This document shows, one piece after another, positions 34,782-44,022 of a stretch of DNA of 64,000 bases (the stretch's first letter is position 1; the number at the start of each line of letters is the position of its first letter). The stretch spans positions 844,500-908,499 of the forward strand of contig NZ_SGXJ01000004.1 in assembly GCF_004216905.1 (NCBI RefSeq), read 5' to 3'. This DNA is from Kribbella sp. VKM Ac-2569. GTDB taxonomy: Bacteria > Actinomycetota > Actinomycetes > Propionibacteriales > Kribbellaceae. A model generated the notes under the pieces. The model made no database searches. It saw only the letters and a list, made by a program, of their open reading frames with translations, and was not told the origin of the DNA. The translations under genes were made by a program, and so were the position numbers.

Positions 34782-35915
34782 ACGCCAGCTCTGCAGCTGG
34801 AGCTCGGCCAGTGCGTCCCGCTCGCTCAGCCTCGAAGGGAGCCTGCTGAGCATCTGCTGCCAGCGCTGACCGTCCTCCTGCCAGCTCTCGATGAAGCTCA
34901 CGCACAGGTCCGGAGAGATGTTGGCCGACCACTTGCGTGCGGTGGTCAACGACTCTTCCATGTTGTCGTACTCGGTCTGGCTGAGCCATTTACCGACCTG
35001 CTCGAGTGCGGTGAGCGTGTTCTCGATCGTTTCGAGCCGGACCTCTTTGTACTCCCGCCAGTGGCTCGGGTGCAGCGCGGTCCGCAGGTGGTCGTCGAAG
35101 CTCCGCCGCCCGCTCTCGAAGGCGGCGTACAGGCCCTCGGCCAGCAGGTCGCCGAACTCCTCGCGTCCCGCCCGCAGCGGATCCGCGAACGGGAAATACT
35201 CCAACTGACTGACCTCGCCGACCTTCGGCAGTGTCCGTTCCGCGGCGTGCCGGGCGAAGAAGAACCAGTCCTCGTTGTAGATATCGGCGAAGAAGGACAG
35301 ACCCCGGTGCTGCAGGTTGACGCCGAGGGTGGCGCCGCTGACGAAGACGTCCTGTTTGAAACCGACCGTCCGGCGCGCGTGGCAGACCACCGAGTTGTCC
35401 GGGAACTCCCGGCTGACCATCGACGCAACCGGGCTCCGGTCGAGGTACCCGGCCAGGCGCGCGACATCGCGCGGGTTGAACCCGCGGATGTCGTCGTCGA
35501 CGAACAGGATCTTGCTCCAACCGCGCAACCGGCCGAGGAGCAGACCGATGTTGCGTTTGACACTGAGGTCGCTGGACCGTTCGGCCGACGCCAGGTGGAA
35601 CTCGTGGGCGGAGGTCAGTGGGGTCGGGCACGGAGGCCGGTAGCTCTCCGGTACCTCGATGACGAGAGCCTCGGCACCGAAGGTCCTCTCCACCCGGCGG
35701 ACGACCTGCCTGAGCTGCGCCTGCCGACTGCACAGGATGACGAGCGGGACGGCCAAGGTGGCGGCCAGGCTGATGACGTGTTGCAACTCCGATGCCGGCC
35801 GCGCGGCAGGCACCACGATGGCGTCCAGCCGGGTGTTCGCGCTGCCCGCGACGGGCACCGACGCGTCGAACAGCAGGTTGGCGTGGGACTGGATCTGCTT
35901 GATCTTGCGATTCAT
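34716..35915 (-). CDS. GT-A-like glycosyltransferase family protein
   Basis: 399 residues. The central LFVDDDIRGFN (Asp140-142) looks like the metal-binding D-x-D of a GT-A nucleotide-sugar enzyme, and ADIYNEDWFFFARH resembles a downstream acceptor-site motif. No membrane helix. Translationally coupled (ATGA overlap) to the XRE protein upstream, so the two probably act together. It could instead be a nucleotidyltransferase-like enzyme. The C-terminal 22 codons overlap the GNAT gene. Confidence 0.6.
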   Translation of the reverse strand: MNRKIKQIQSHANLLFDASVPVAGSANTRLDAIVVPAARPASELQHVISLAATLAVPLVILCSRQAQLRQVVRRVERTFGAEALVIEVPESYRPPCPTPLTSAHEFHLASAERSSDLSVKRNIGLLLGRLRGWSKILFVDDDIRGFNPRDVARLAGYLDRSPVASMVSREFPDNSVVCHARRTVGFKQDVFVSGATLGVNLQHRGLSFFADIYNEDWFFFARHAAERTLPKVGEVSQLEYFPFADPLRAGREEFGDLLAEGLYAAFESGRRSFDDHLRTALHPSHWREYKEVRLETIENTLTALEQVGKWLSQTEYDNMEESLTTARKWSANISPDLCVSFIESWQEDGQRWQQMLSRLPSRLSERDALAELQLQSWRSCGYGRPTESETNLAPAGAVC

Positions 35916-37048
35916 TTGTCAGCGTCCTCGGGAGACCACTCGAAGAGGCGGTTCTCCGGGATTTCCAGGTCGGGGGTCACGGATTCGCCGTTGACCACCG
36001 GTACCCGCATCACGAGGCCGAAGACGCCGTTCGGGAACCTCTCGGCCAGATAGGCCTCGTTGCGTTCGCGGACCGCGTCGTCGGTCAGCATCCGGACCGC
36101 GCCGAGCACGCCCCTGCTGTAGACCCCGTTGCAGATGGTGATGGTGCGGCTGTGATTGAAGGGATTGGGCAGCCGGGCGAACAGGGCGACGTCCTCCACG
36201 AGCTCACGGGGGGTTTCGTCGCGCCACGCGTCCTGGGCCTGCTCAGCCTCGAGCTCCTCCTGCGACGGCGCCTCGTCCTCGGGGACGGGCTCCTTGCTTT
36301 CCTCCCAGATCGGCCGGTACTCCTGGCCGTCGCGGGAGCGGAAGATCTCGCCGTCGGCCAGATCGGGCACCGACAGCTGCCGGATCGGCAGATTGTCGAG
36401 CACCCGCAGCAGCCTGCTGGTGACCCGGTTCCAGGCGATACCGCCGATCAGGATGAGATGGCCGGACAGGTGGTCCGCGCTCACCTCCGTCGGCAGGCGG
36501 TGCCGTACGCGGAGCTCCGGGTTGGAGGCGCGTACGTGACCCCACATCTCGATCAGTGCGTCGAGGTCGGCGTACTTGTACAGCTTGGTGTGGTTCGGGT
36601 TCTTCTCGTCCGCGAGCGAGGAACGTCCCAGCTCGGGCACCTCCGGGCAGATCAACGTGATCCGGCCGGACTCGAAGTCGAAGGTGTACGAGCTGTTGGA
36701 CGTCGGCGAGCCCGCCTGCTGGTGGCGGATGTCCTCCCGCAGCATGGTCAGCTCGCGATGCAGCGCGTTGAAACGCTCGCGCTCGGCTCCGCTCAGGTCC
36801 TGCTCGCGTGGCAGCCGTTCGGGTACTTCGGACATCGCGAAGAGCAGCGCGTACGAGCGCAGCCGCTCTTCCGGGGGAAGTTTCGGGTTGGTCTGCGACT
36901 CCCACGAGCTGATCGTCGCCACCGCGACGCGGAACTCGCCGGTGGTAAATCTGCGCGACACGTCCTTCTGAGTCAGTCGCTCGGATTCCCGGAGGTCCCG
37001 AAGTCGCCTGGCGAGTCGTACGGCCTCTGGAGAAGGGGCCACTCTCAC
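35912..37048 (-). CDS. XRE HTH protein with large C-terminal domain
   Basis: 378 residues. N-terminal XRE-type HTH (about 8-70; LRDLRESERLTQKDVSRRF and ATISSWESQTNPKLP), then a Pro/Asp-poor linker and a C-terminal domain of about 260 residues with ILIGGIAWNRVTSRLL and TITICNGVYSRGVLGAVR. The latter looks like an alpha/beta nucleotide- or sugar-binding fold. Start is GTG 37048. Coupled to the GT-A-like gene. The pairing is not one I recognise with a defined function. Confidence 0.65.
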   Translation of the reverse strand: MRVAPSPEAVRLARRLRDLRESERLTQKDVSRRFTTGEFRVAVATISSWESQTNPKLPPEERLRSYALLFAMSEVPERLPREQDLSGAERERFNALHRELTMLREDIRHQQAGSPTSNSSYTFDFESGRITLICPEVPELGRSSLADEKNPNHTKLYKYADLDALIEMWGHVRASNPELRVRHRLPTEVSADHLSGHLILIGGIAWNRVTSRLLRVLDNLPIRQLSVPDLADGEIFRSRDGQEYRPIWEESKEPVPEDEAPSQEELEAEQAQDAWRDETPRELVEDVALFARLPNPFNHSRTITICNGVYSRGVLGAVRMLTDDAVRERNEAYLAERFPNGVFGLVMRVPVVNGESVTPDLEIPENRLFEWSPEDADK

Positions 37049-37364
37049 TCCCGTAAATGGTCGACCAACTTGCGGGTGCGGCGGATCGGCTGATCCTACA
37101 CCCCGCTCTACCCGACTTCACCGAGCCCTGCTGTACTGCGCACCGCCGGGGGTCACCCGGCCGTCCTGCTGTCCTAGGAATGGGGCTCTCTTATACGGCT
37201 CCGATCGCCATTGCTCCTGACAAACTGGCGATTGACCGCAGTTACACCGTGGATCTACCGTAATACTGAAGTCGACCTGAAGCCAACTGAAACCACGCGA
37301 CGCGCGGAGATAGGAGCTCTCGAGGACCGGACGGGGTGTTCGTACCAACCTGAGCAGGTGCCCG
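37049..37364. promoter_or_regulatory. Divergent regulatory gap between XRE operon and hypothetical gene
   Basis: About 316 bp with no gene on either strand that I can support. The best promoter candidate is TTGACC (37232-37237) with TACCGT 18 bp later (37256-37261), directed toward the gene at 37365. Confidence 0.35.
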
Positions 37365-38141
37365 ATGCGCAGATCATCAGCCACACCGACGATCGCGGCA
37401 GGCGATCTCGAGGCGATCGGCGCATTGGAGTCAGGGAACTGGCGAACGGCCCTGCGGGTGCTCGGTGCGGGCCGCGTCGCGGACGCGTATCTGGGGACGA
37501 ATCTGCGGACCGTGGCGCGGGCGATGGCGTTCCGCGCGGCCGGTGAGCACGGGCGAGCCTGGGAGACGCTAGGCGTCGCGGCAGCCGGTATCGCTCGCCA
37601 CCAGCCAGGCGTACCGGTCGTGACCACCACCGACGTCGTACGGCTGGCGCTTCCACCCGAGCACGCGGGCCCTGCGTACCGGACTATCCGGCTGATCTGG
37701 CGGGAGCAGAGCGAGCTCAGCAACCTCCGTAGCCTCGCCGCGGACCGGCCGAGTGGGATGCGTCAGGACCGCCACATTCTGGTGCTGGCCTTCGTCGAGT
37801 ACCTGACCTGGCTGGAGCTCGATCTCGACACCAGCCTGACCGAGCTGGCGACCGACGAGGGCCGGCCGCTCGTCGGTCAGCAGCTCAGTGAGCTACGCGA
37901 TCGGCGCCGGGAAGGGTTCCTGCGCAGCGCGACGGACCTGCGACAGCTGCCGCTGCCACGGGCGGGCACGATGACGAAGACAGTCTGGGGCCGCGCCGGC
38001 GGGTACCACGGTCTGCGCCGGTTGGCCCTGCTGGAACTGGCGGAGCGGCCGGAGCCGCCGTGGACCGATTCGCCCGCGCCGGCGAGCTGCCCGGCGCGTA
38101 CCGGTGCGCGGATGGCCTGGATGCTGGCACAGGCCGCCTGA
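37365..38141 (+). CDS. Hypothetical helical protein
   Basis: 258 residues, rich in Ala/Leu/Arg, mainly helical, with a conserved-looking GNWRTALRVLGAGRVADAYLG near the start. ATG preceded by a weak AGCAGG site. No export signal or recognised domain. It is followed after 151 bp by another hypothetical gene in the same direction. Confidence 0.6.
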   Translation: MRRSSATPTIAAGDLEAIGALESGNWRTALRVLGAGRVADAYLGTNLRTVARAMAFRAAGEHGRAWETLGVAAAGIARHQPGVPVVTTTDVVRLALPPEHAGPAYRTIRLIWREQSELSNLRSLAADRPSGMRQDRHILVLAFVEYLTWLELDLDTSLTELATDEGRPLVGQQLSELRDRRREGFLRSATDLRQLPLPRAGTMTKTVWGRAGGYHGLRRLALLELAERPEPPWTDSPAPASCPARTGARMAWMLAQAA

Positions 38142-38292
38142 TCGGCGCTCGCTTTACACGGCCTTTACCAGGCGGAACTTGGGTCATAACCTTTGGAGAT
38201 CGTCTCCATCCGATGGTGCGCTGTTCGAGATCGTTGACTTCGACAACGATGGCGAGCGCCGACCGTCCGCGTGTGAAGGAGGGTTCGACCTG

Positions 38293-39576
38293 ATGTTGAC
38301 CCTCCGGACTGCCCCAGGGCTCCCCGACGTACGGCTCTCCAGATCCACGCCGGCCGACCTGGTGCGGGCGACGGAACTGGCGCCGGGGGTCGCTGTCGAG
38401 ATCGATCTCGCCGACCCGTCGCGCTGGCATGCGATCGACGTACGGCGCTGGGCCGCAGCGGATCGGGATCTGCTCGAGGCGCTGCTCGGGCCGGCCGCGG
38501 TACGGGAGGTGACCGGGCTGCTCGCGTCGGGTGATGCGAAGGTCGACGTACCGCTCGAGGTTGCGCCGGCCACGGTCTGGCGACGGCTTGCGGTCATCGA
38601 TGCGTTGGACTGGTGGTTGCAGCTGCCTTTGAATCAAGGGCTGCTGGACGCCGAGCGTGCGATCGTCCGCGCTCGTGCTGCGACGACGCTTCGGTCGGGC
38701 GCGCTCCGGCGTACCTTTGTCGATCGTGCCGTTGTCCTCGCTCGCCGGTCGGCCGACGAGGTCAGCACGTACCTGAACGGGCTCGCCGGGGCATCGTTGC
38801 CTAGGGCACTCTTTTCAGGGCTGTCCCGATTGGCTAGCGGGTATGCCTCGTTGGCTCGTGAGGTTGACGGGCCGGACGCGGTGCTGGCCGCGGTACAGAC
38901 CGCGTGGGAACGGGTCGCTCTGGCGCCTCTGAAGTCGGCGGCGCCCGTGGTTGGGGCACTCTCGGAGTTAGCAACCAGTGGGGTTGACCCGCGACAACTA
39001 CGTGCCCGCATCGTCGGTAGCGACGTAAAACTGCTCCCACAAGGTACGGCGGTGCGCGTGGTTGTGCCTGCTTTCGCGCCGCAGCCGTCTCCTGTCGTCG
39101 CTGATCGGCTGATGGTGCGCCTCGTCGACTGTCGTTCCGGTGAGGCTCAGGTTCCGGCACTGCTGTCGCTACACACGAGCGCTGCTGGAACGCCCGTGTT
39201 CACCGAGGTTGTGCCGCTTCGTGGGGCGTCGGTCGAGGACCTGCGCGCGGATGTTTTCGACGCTGACAGTGCGGAGCCGGCCGCGTCCGACACCGACCTG
39301 CTACGTCAGCGGCGCGCACAGCTCGTTCTGAGCGAGTGGCGACGTGCGGCGGCGGAGTCGCGGTTGTCGCGCAGTCTGCGAGCCCGCAACCGCCGGCTCG
39401 TTCGCCTTCTCGATGCACTCGCTCCCACCACCGGACCGCTCTTCCACGGCGGTCCTGCTCGCTCAGACATCTCTGACCTCGTCAACGGCAGCAGCAATCA
39501 CCCCTGGTTCAGCAGCACGGCTGCGACCGGAGGGCCCTTGGTGGCCGAGTTGGCCGCCGCGTACGACGACCACTGA
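38293..39576 (+). CDS. Hypothetical protein, about 427 residues
   Basis: Mostly helical, Ala/Arg-rich, with a repeated Leu-Ala/Arg pattern and no membrane segment. The ATG at 38293 has AAGGAGG upstream (about 11 nt). A frame opening at 38104 has no ribosome site and would overlap the previous gene, so I rejected it. No family recognised. It may form a functional pair with the gene at 37365. Confidence 0.65.
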   Translation: MLTLRTAPGLPDVRLSRSTPADLVRATELAPGVAVEIDLADPSRWHAIDVRRWAAADRDLLEALLGPAAVREVTGLLASGDAKVDVPLEVAPATVWRRLAVIDALDWWLQLPLNQGLLDAERAIVRARAATTLRSGALRRTFVDRAVVLARRSADEVSTYLNGLAGASLPRALFSGLSRLASGYASLAREVDGPDAVLAAVQTAWERVALAPLKSAAPVVGALSELATSGVDPRQLRARIVGSDVKLLPQGTAVRVVVPAFAPQPSPVVADRLMVRLVDCRSGEAQVPALLSLHTSAAGTPVFTEVVPLRGASVEDLRADVFDADSAEPAASDTDLLRQRRAQLVLSEWRRAAAESRLSRSLRARNRRLVRLLDALAPTTGPLFHGGPARSDISDLVNGSSNHPWFSSTAATGGPLVAELAAAYDDH

Positions 39577-39671
39577 CCAGGTGGTGCCGTCGCGGCATCG
39601 ATGTTCGCCCTGTGTGTGCAGGTCATCGCGTAATGGATTGCGCGACCGATCGACCTCCCGAGGAGCGAGCC

Positions 39672-40193
39672 ATGACCGTCGTCTCTCGAGCTACCAGCCG
39701 CCGCACCCGCCCCGGCAACAACCGCCGTACCCGCACCACTCCCCGCGCCGGGCGCGGACCGACCCGCGGCCCGACTCGCAGTACCAGGCGCTATCTGGTG
39801 CCGGCATTGCTCTCGCGCACCTCAGACCGTGCAGTGGTCCGCAAGCGGTCCGACGTACGCGCCGCGATCGTCCTCTGGTTCCTGATGGCTGCCGACCTGG
39901 CCACGGTGATCTGGATGTACACGCTGGGCGAGTGGCTGGACCACGCCTCCAAGTTCACCGCCACCGCAACCCTAGGCGGCCACCACTACATCGTCCTGGT
40001 CACAGCCGCCGTAGCCTTCACCACCCTGGCCACAGTCGCCATCCTCTCCGACGGCTTCACCAAAACCACCCGCCTTCTGACCATGGCGAGCACCGCCGCC
40101 TGCATCCTGTCCCTAACGGCCCTGACCGGCCTGGTGGCTCTACTCCTAGCTGCCCTCGTAACCCGCCTATTAGTAGGCCCCCTTCGCCCCTGA
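39672..40193 (+). CDS. Small membrane protein with basic N-terminal tail
   Basis: 173 residues. An Arg/Thr-rich tail (about 1-60) precedes three transmembrane helices (about 65-87, 105-125, 137-165). Strong GAGGAG site 6 nt before the ATG at 39672. Function unknown. Confidence 0.75.
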   Translation: MTVVSRATSRRTRPGNNRRTRTTPRAGRGPTRGPTRSTRRYLVPALLSRTSDRAVVRKRSDVRAAIVLWFLMAADLATVIWMYTLGEWLDHASKFTATATLGGHHYIVLVTAAVAFTTLATVAILSDGFTKTTRLLTMASTAACILSLTALTGLVALLLAALVTRLLVGPLRP

Positions 40194-40227
40194 AGGCCGC
40201 AACGATTTGCCATGCCCAGCGCGTCCT

Positions 40228-41187
40228 ATGGGTATGAGGCCCATCAGTTGTCTAGTTGTGCTCAGCGCCCTGACTCTGTCGGCATGCGGGAACGAGGCAG
40301 CGTCACCCTCTACGGCAAGCAGTACAACGCCGACCTCCCAGCCGGCAACGGCTCATGACGCGATTCCGACGCCGATCCCGTCCGGCCCTGGGACTCCGGC
40401 GTTTGTCGACCGGGCGCGCGCTGTCGAACAAGCCGTCCGGACCGCAGGGATCCCGAAGCCTCCGGAGGGGATCTTCCTGTACTCGTCCCGAACGCCGGGC
40501 CTGGGCTTCGACACTGGTGAGCAGAAAGTTGCGTGGATGGCCGGGTACGTGGCCTTCGCGCCGGGCGTAAAACTCGGATCAGGTGGCACAACTCGCATCG
40601 ATTTCACCGACGGACCGAGCGTCTCGGTGAACGTCCTCGATCCCCGGCCTGCGCTGACCGAAGCGATCGGAGACACGTACGACAACTGCGGACACCTAGC
40701 AGTACCGGTATCAAAGTGCGTACTCACGATCACCGGCGGCGCTTTGAAGACAGTTGACGTGGACACGAGCGCGGGCCGCGCGACCGTACCTGCGTGGTCC
40801 TTCACTGCGAAGGGCCTGTCGAGACCGATCGTCGCCTTGGCAGTCTCCGCAGCGGTACTCAAGCCCCTGGTCGACCCCGCCCCACTACCGGGCCTCGCCA
40901 AGCTCGACCCCAACCTCCTCACGGTCGGCAGGCTCACTCGCGCCGACGACAACACGCTCACCTTCAACCTTCACCACGGGAAGTGTGACCCCGACCTGCG
41001 AGCCCATGTCGTCGAGTTGGAGGACATGGTGATCATCGGCGGAAGCCACAGCCCGCTACAGGGCGGCTGCGTAGACGTAGGCCTCAGCACCACAGCCACC
41101 GTAACCCTCACCGCCCCCCTCGGAGACAGAGCCATCATCCGCGCCGACACAGGCGCCAGACTCACCCTCCACCCCCACCTCAAGTAG
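40228..41187 (+). CDS. Lipoprotein of unknown function
   Basis: 319 residues beginning with a lipoprotein signal: MRPISCLVVLSALTLSAC, where the last Cys is the lipidated residue. A Ser/Thr-rich linker follows, then a beta-rich domain with paired Cys. The start could also be the second ATG at 40234. The C-terminal segment (HGKCDPDLRAHVVELEDMVIIGGSH) is duplicated as a decayed copy at 47923-48137. Confidence 0.75.
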   Translation: MGMRPISCLVVLSALTLSACGNEAASPSTASSTTPTSQPATAHDAIPTPIPSGPGTPAFVDRARAVEQAVRTAGIPKPPEGIFLYSSRTPGLGFDTGEQKVAWMAGYVAFAPGVKLGSGGTTRIDFTDGPSVSVNVLDPRPALTEAIGDTYDNCGHLAVPVSKCVLTITGGALKTVDVDTSAGRATVPAWSFTAKGLSRPIVALAVSAAVLKPLVDPAPLPGLAKLDPNLLTVGRLTRADDNTLTFNLHHGKCDPDLRAHVVELEDMVIIGGSHSPLQGGCVDVGLSTTATVTLTAPLGDRAIIRADTGARLTLHPHLK

Positions 41188-41222
41188 ACGAACACGTCGT
41201 ACGTCGGTCGTATTGTCGGCGC

Positions 41223-41735
41223 ATGGTGTTTACGTCGCCCGTGGAGCGGGCCGTGCCGAATCGTCTGGCTGACGAGCGCGACGCGCTGACACAACAGCTC
41301 GACTTCCACCGCGCCACCCTGCTCCGCAAGCTGGAAGGGCTCGACGACGAGCCGCTGCGTCGGCCGATGACAGCGTCTGGACTCAGCCTGCTGGGGTTGG
41401 TGAAACACCTGGCCGAAACGGAGCACGGCTGGTTCCTCAAGATCTACGGAGGGTTGCCCGAGCCAGATCTGTTCCCGACCGACGGTGACTCAGATGCGGA
41501 CTTCCGCGTAGGTCCCGATGAGACGGCCGACGTCGTTGTCGGGCAGTACCTACGGACCTGCGAGCGTGCCCGCGCCGTCGTGGCCGCGGGCGAACTCGAC
41601 GACGTGGTCACGACGCCGTCGGGAGCGGAGGCCAACCTGCGGGCGGTCCTGGTCCACATGATCCAGGAAACCGCCCGCCACAACGGCCACGCCGACATCA
41701 TCCGAGAGTCCCTCGACGGCACAACAGGCCACTGA
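41223..41735 (+). CDS. DinB/DUF664 family protein
   Basis: 170 residues of the DinB-like four-helix bundle (DUF664), with His residues at the usual metal positions: VKHLAETEHGWF and a C-terminal HMIQETARHNGHADIIRE. Relatives are mycothiol- or bacillithiol-dependent enzymes. TATTGT lies 6 nt before the ATG, so the transcript is probably leaderless. Confidence 0.88.
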   Translation: MVFTSPVERAVPNRLADERDALTQQLDFHRATLLRKLEGLDDEPLRRPMTASGLSLLGLVKHLAETEHGWFLKIYGGLPEPDLFPTDGDSDADFRVGPDETADVVVGQYLRTCERARAVVAAGELDDVVTTPSGAEANLRAVLVHMIQETARHNGHADIIRESLDGTTGH

Positions 41736-41742
41736 AGCCGCT

Positions 41743-43866
41743 TCAGTCGGAAACACTGACCGATTCACGCTCAGCGATGGCGACCACGGGCGATCGCCGG
41801 TTGAACCAGTCCGGCGTCCACCAGTTCGCGTCTCCCAGCAGCTTCATCAAGGCCGGTACGAGAACCAGTCGCACGATCGTCGCATCGACGAGGACGGCGG
41901 TGGCCAGGCCGAGGCCGAACATCTTGGCCGTTGGGTCGTCGGCGAGGGAGAAGCTGACGAAGACCGCGATCATGATCAGTGCCGCCGAGGTGATCACGCG
42001 GCCGGTGGTGGTGATGCCGTGGATCGTCGAGGCGGTGTTGTCACCGGTCCGGACGTACTCCTCGCGGATCCGGCTGAGGAGGAAGACCTCGTAGTCCATC
42101 GAGAGCCCGAACACCACGGCGAACATGAACATCGGGATGAACGGCAGGATCGGAATGGTCGACTCCAGCCCGATCAGGTCCGCGGCCCAGCCCCACTGGA
42201 AGATCATCACCATGACGCCGAAGGACGCGCCGATGCTGAGCAGGTTCATCAGAGCAGCCTTCAGCGGTACGACGACCGACCGGAAGACCACGGCGAGAAG
42301 CACGACGGACAAGAGGATCACCGCGCCGATGAACCACGGCAGCCGATCGTTGACCTTGGCCCCCACATCCGCGAGGGTCGCCGTCTGACCGCCGACATGA
42401 GCCTTCGCCGGACTGTCCCGCAGTACCGAGGGAAAGACCTCCTCACGCAGTCGCTTGACTGTCGTCATCGTCGCAGCGTCCTGCGGTCCCGTCGTCGGTA
42501 CGGCGATCAACGACGCGACGCCGGCCGCGGTATTCACCGAAGGAGGTGCGACCGACGCGATGCCCCGATCGGCCCGGATGGCGTTGGACAGCGGCTGTAC
42601 GACGGCCGGATCCCGCGAGACGTCGATGGCGATCACCAGCGAACCGTTGCTACCGGCACCGAATCCTGTCGCGACCAGGTCGTACGCGCGGCGCTCGGTG
42701 CGTTGCTCAGGAAGCGCGCCGTCATCGGGCGTACCGACGCGGAGTGCGAGCACGGGGGCGGCCAGCGCCAGCAGCAGGACGGTGGCGCCGACGGCGTACG
42801 CCGCGGCGTGCTTGGACACATGCCCCGCCCATCGCTGCCAACCCATACCAGGAGACGACTGCACCCGGCGTACCCGAAGGCGGTTGATCCAGTGCCCGGC
42901 CAGGCCCAGGAACGCGGGCAGCAAAGTGATCGAAGCGAGCACCATCGTCAGCACGATCAGCGAGATGGCAATCCCGCCGGCGGTCATGAACGGTACACCG
43001 GCCACCACCAGCCCGAGGATCGCGATCACCACCGTGCCACCGGCGAAGAGCACAGCCTGTCCCGCCGTGGCGACAGCGCGCCCGACCGCCTCCTCGACCG
43101 CCATCCCGCGGGCCAGGTACTCACGGTGCCGGGTGACGATGATCAGCGCATAGTCGATGCCCACGCCGAGGCCGATCATGCTGCCGAGCACGGGCGCCCA
43201 ACTGGGCAGGTCGATGAGGTAGGTGACCAGGGACAGCGAGCTGATCGCCAGCGCGAGTCCGAACACAGCCATCCCGATCGGGAGTCCCATCGCGATGATC
43301 GATCCGAACGCGAGCAGCAGGATGATCATCGCAGCGATCAGCCCGACCGCCTCGCCGAGACCGGCCTGGCCTTGTTCGAACGCGTAGAAGAGATCCCCGC
43401 CCAGCTCGATCCGCAGTGGCGATTCAAGCGCCGCGAGGGTCTTGAGCTGCTCGAGGTCGCTCGGTTCCAGCTTGTCCAGCACTGGGTATTGAAGCCGGAT
43501 CAGCCCGACGCGCCCGTCAGGCGAGATGACCGGATCGGCGGCCCCCAGCACGTGCGGCAGCGAAGCCGCGGTCGACCGTACCTGCGCCAGCGCAGCCCGC
43601 AGTTCGGGTGAGGCAAGTGTCGCCGTCGAGTCGAGCGGAGTCACGACCACCTTCGCGGTCAGCCCGGCCTGATCCGCTCCCGCGGCCGACAGCAGGTCGG
43701 TCGCGTACTGCGAGTCCACGCCAGGCGCTCCGAACGACTCCTCGAGCTTCTTCCCAAACGCGCCGGATGCGGCGACCACGAGCGCTGCCACCACCAGCCA
43801 CGCTCCGATCACCACCCAGGGCCGACGTGCGGCGTACCGGCCCAGCCTGTACAGATTCGACCTCAT
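41743..43866 (-). CDS. MMPL-family transporter
   Basis: 707 residues with two halves of about six helices each and large extracytoplasmic loops. The helices carry the conserved MMPL features GLGVGIDYALIIVTRHREYL and FGLSMDYEVFLLSRIREEY with Asp-Tyr pairs for proton transfer. Likely exports lipids or drugs. Divergent from the two-component pair at 44023-45824, which could regulate it. Confidence 0.92.
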   Translation of the reverse strand: MRSNLYRLGRYAARRPWVVIGAWLVVAALVVAASGAFGKKLEESFGAPGVDSQYATDLLSAAGADQAGLTAKVVVTPLDSTATLASPELRAALAQVRSTAASLPHVLGAADPVISPDGRVGLIRLQYPVLDKLEPSDLEQLKTLAALESPLRIELGGDLFYAFEQGQAGLGEAVGLIAAMIILLLAFGSIIAMGLPIGMAVFGLALAISSLSLVTYLIDLPSWAPVLGSMIGLGVGIDYALIIVTRHREYLARGMAVEEAVGRAVATAGQAVLFAGGTVVIAILGLVVAGVPFMTAGGIAISLIVLTMVLASITLLPAFLGLAGHWINRLRVRRVQSSPGMGWQRWAGHVSKHAAAYAVGATVLLLALAAPVLALRVGTPDDGALPEQRTERRAYDLVATGFGAGSNGSLVIAIDVSRDPAVVQPLSNAIRADRGIASVAPPSVNTAAGVASLIAVPTTGPQDAATMTTVKRLREEVFPSVLRDSPAKAHVGGQTATLADVGAKVNDRLPWFIGAVILLSVVLLAVVFRSVVVPLKAALMNLLSIGASFGVMVMIFQWGWAADLIGLESTIPILPFIPMFMFAVVFGLSMDYEVFLLSRIREEYVRTGDNTASTIHGITTTGRVITSAALIMIAVFVSFSLADDPTAKMFGLGLATAVLVDATIVRLVLVPALMKLLGDANWWTPDWFNRRSPVVAIAERESVSVSD

Positions 43867-44022
43867 CGTGGATCCCCTTCAGCCAGAGTTGGACTCATCG
43901 TGTGGCCGAGGGGCCGGCCCGCACCTCGGGCGATGAGCCGGACTTGCCTCGGCCGAACAGCTGGGGCGCGTCCCGTACTTTGAGCCGATCCGATCGGCGC
44001 CCGGAGTCCCTACGCTGTGGTC

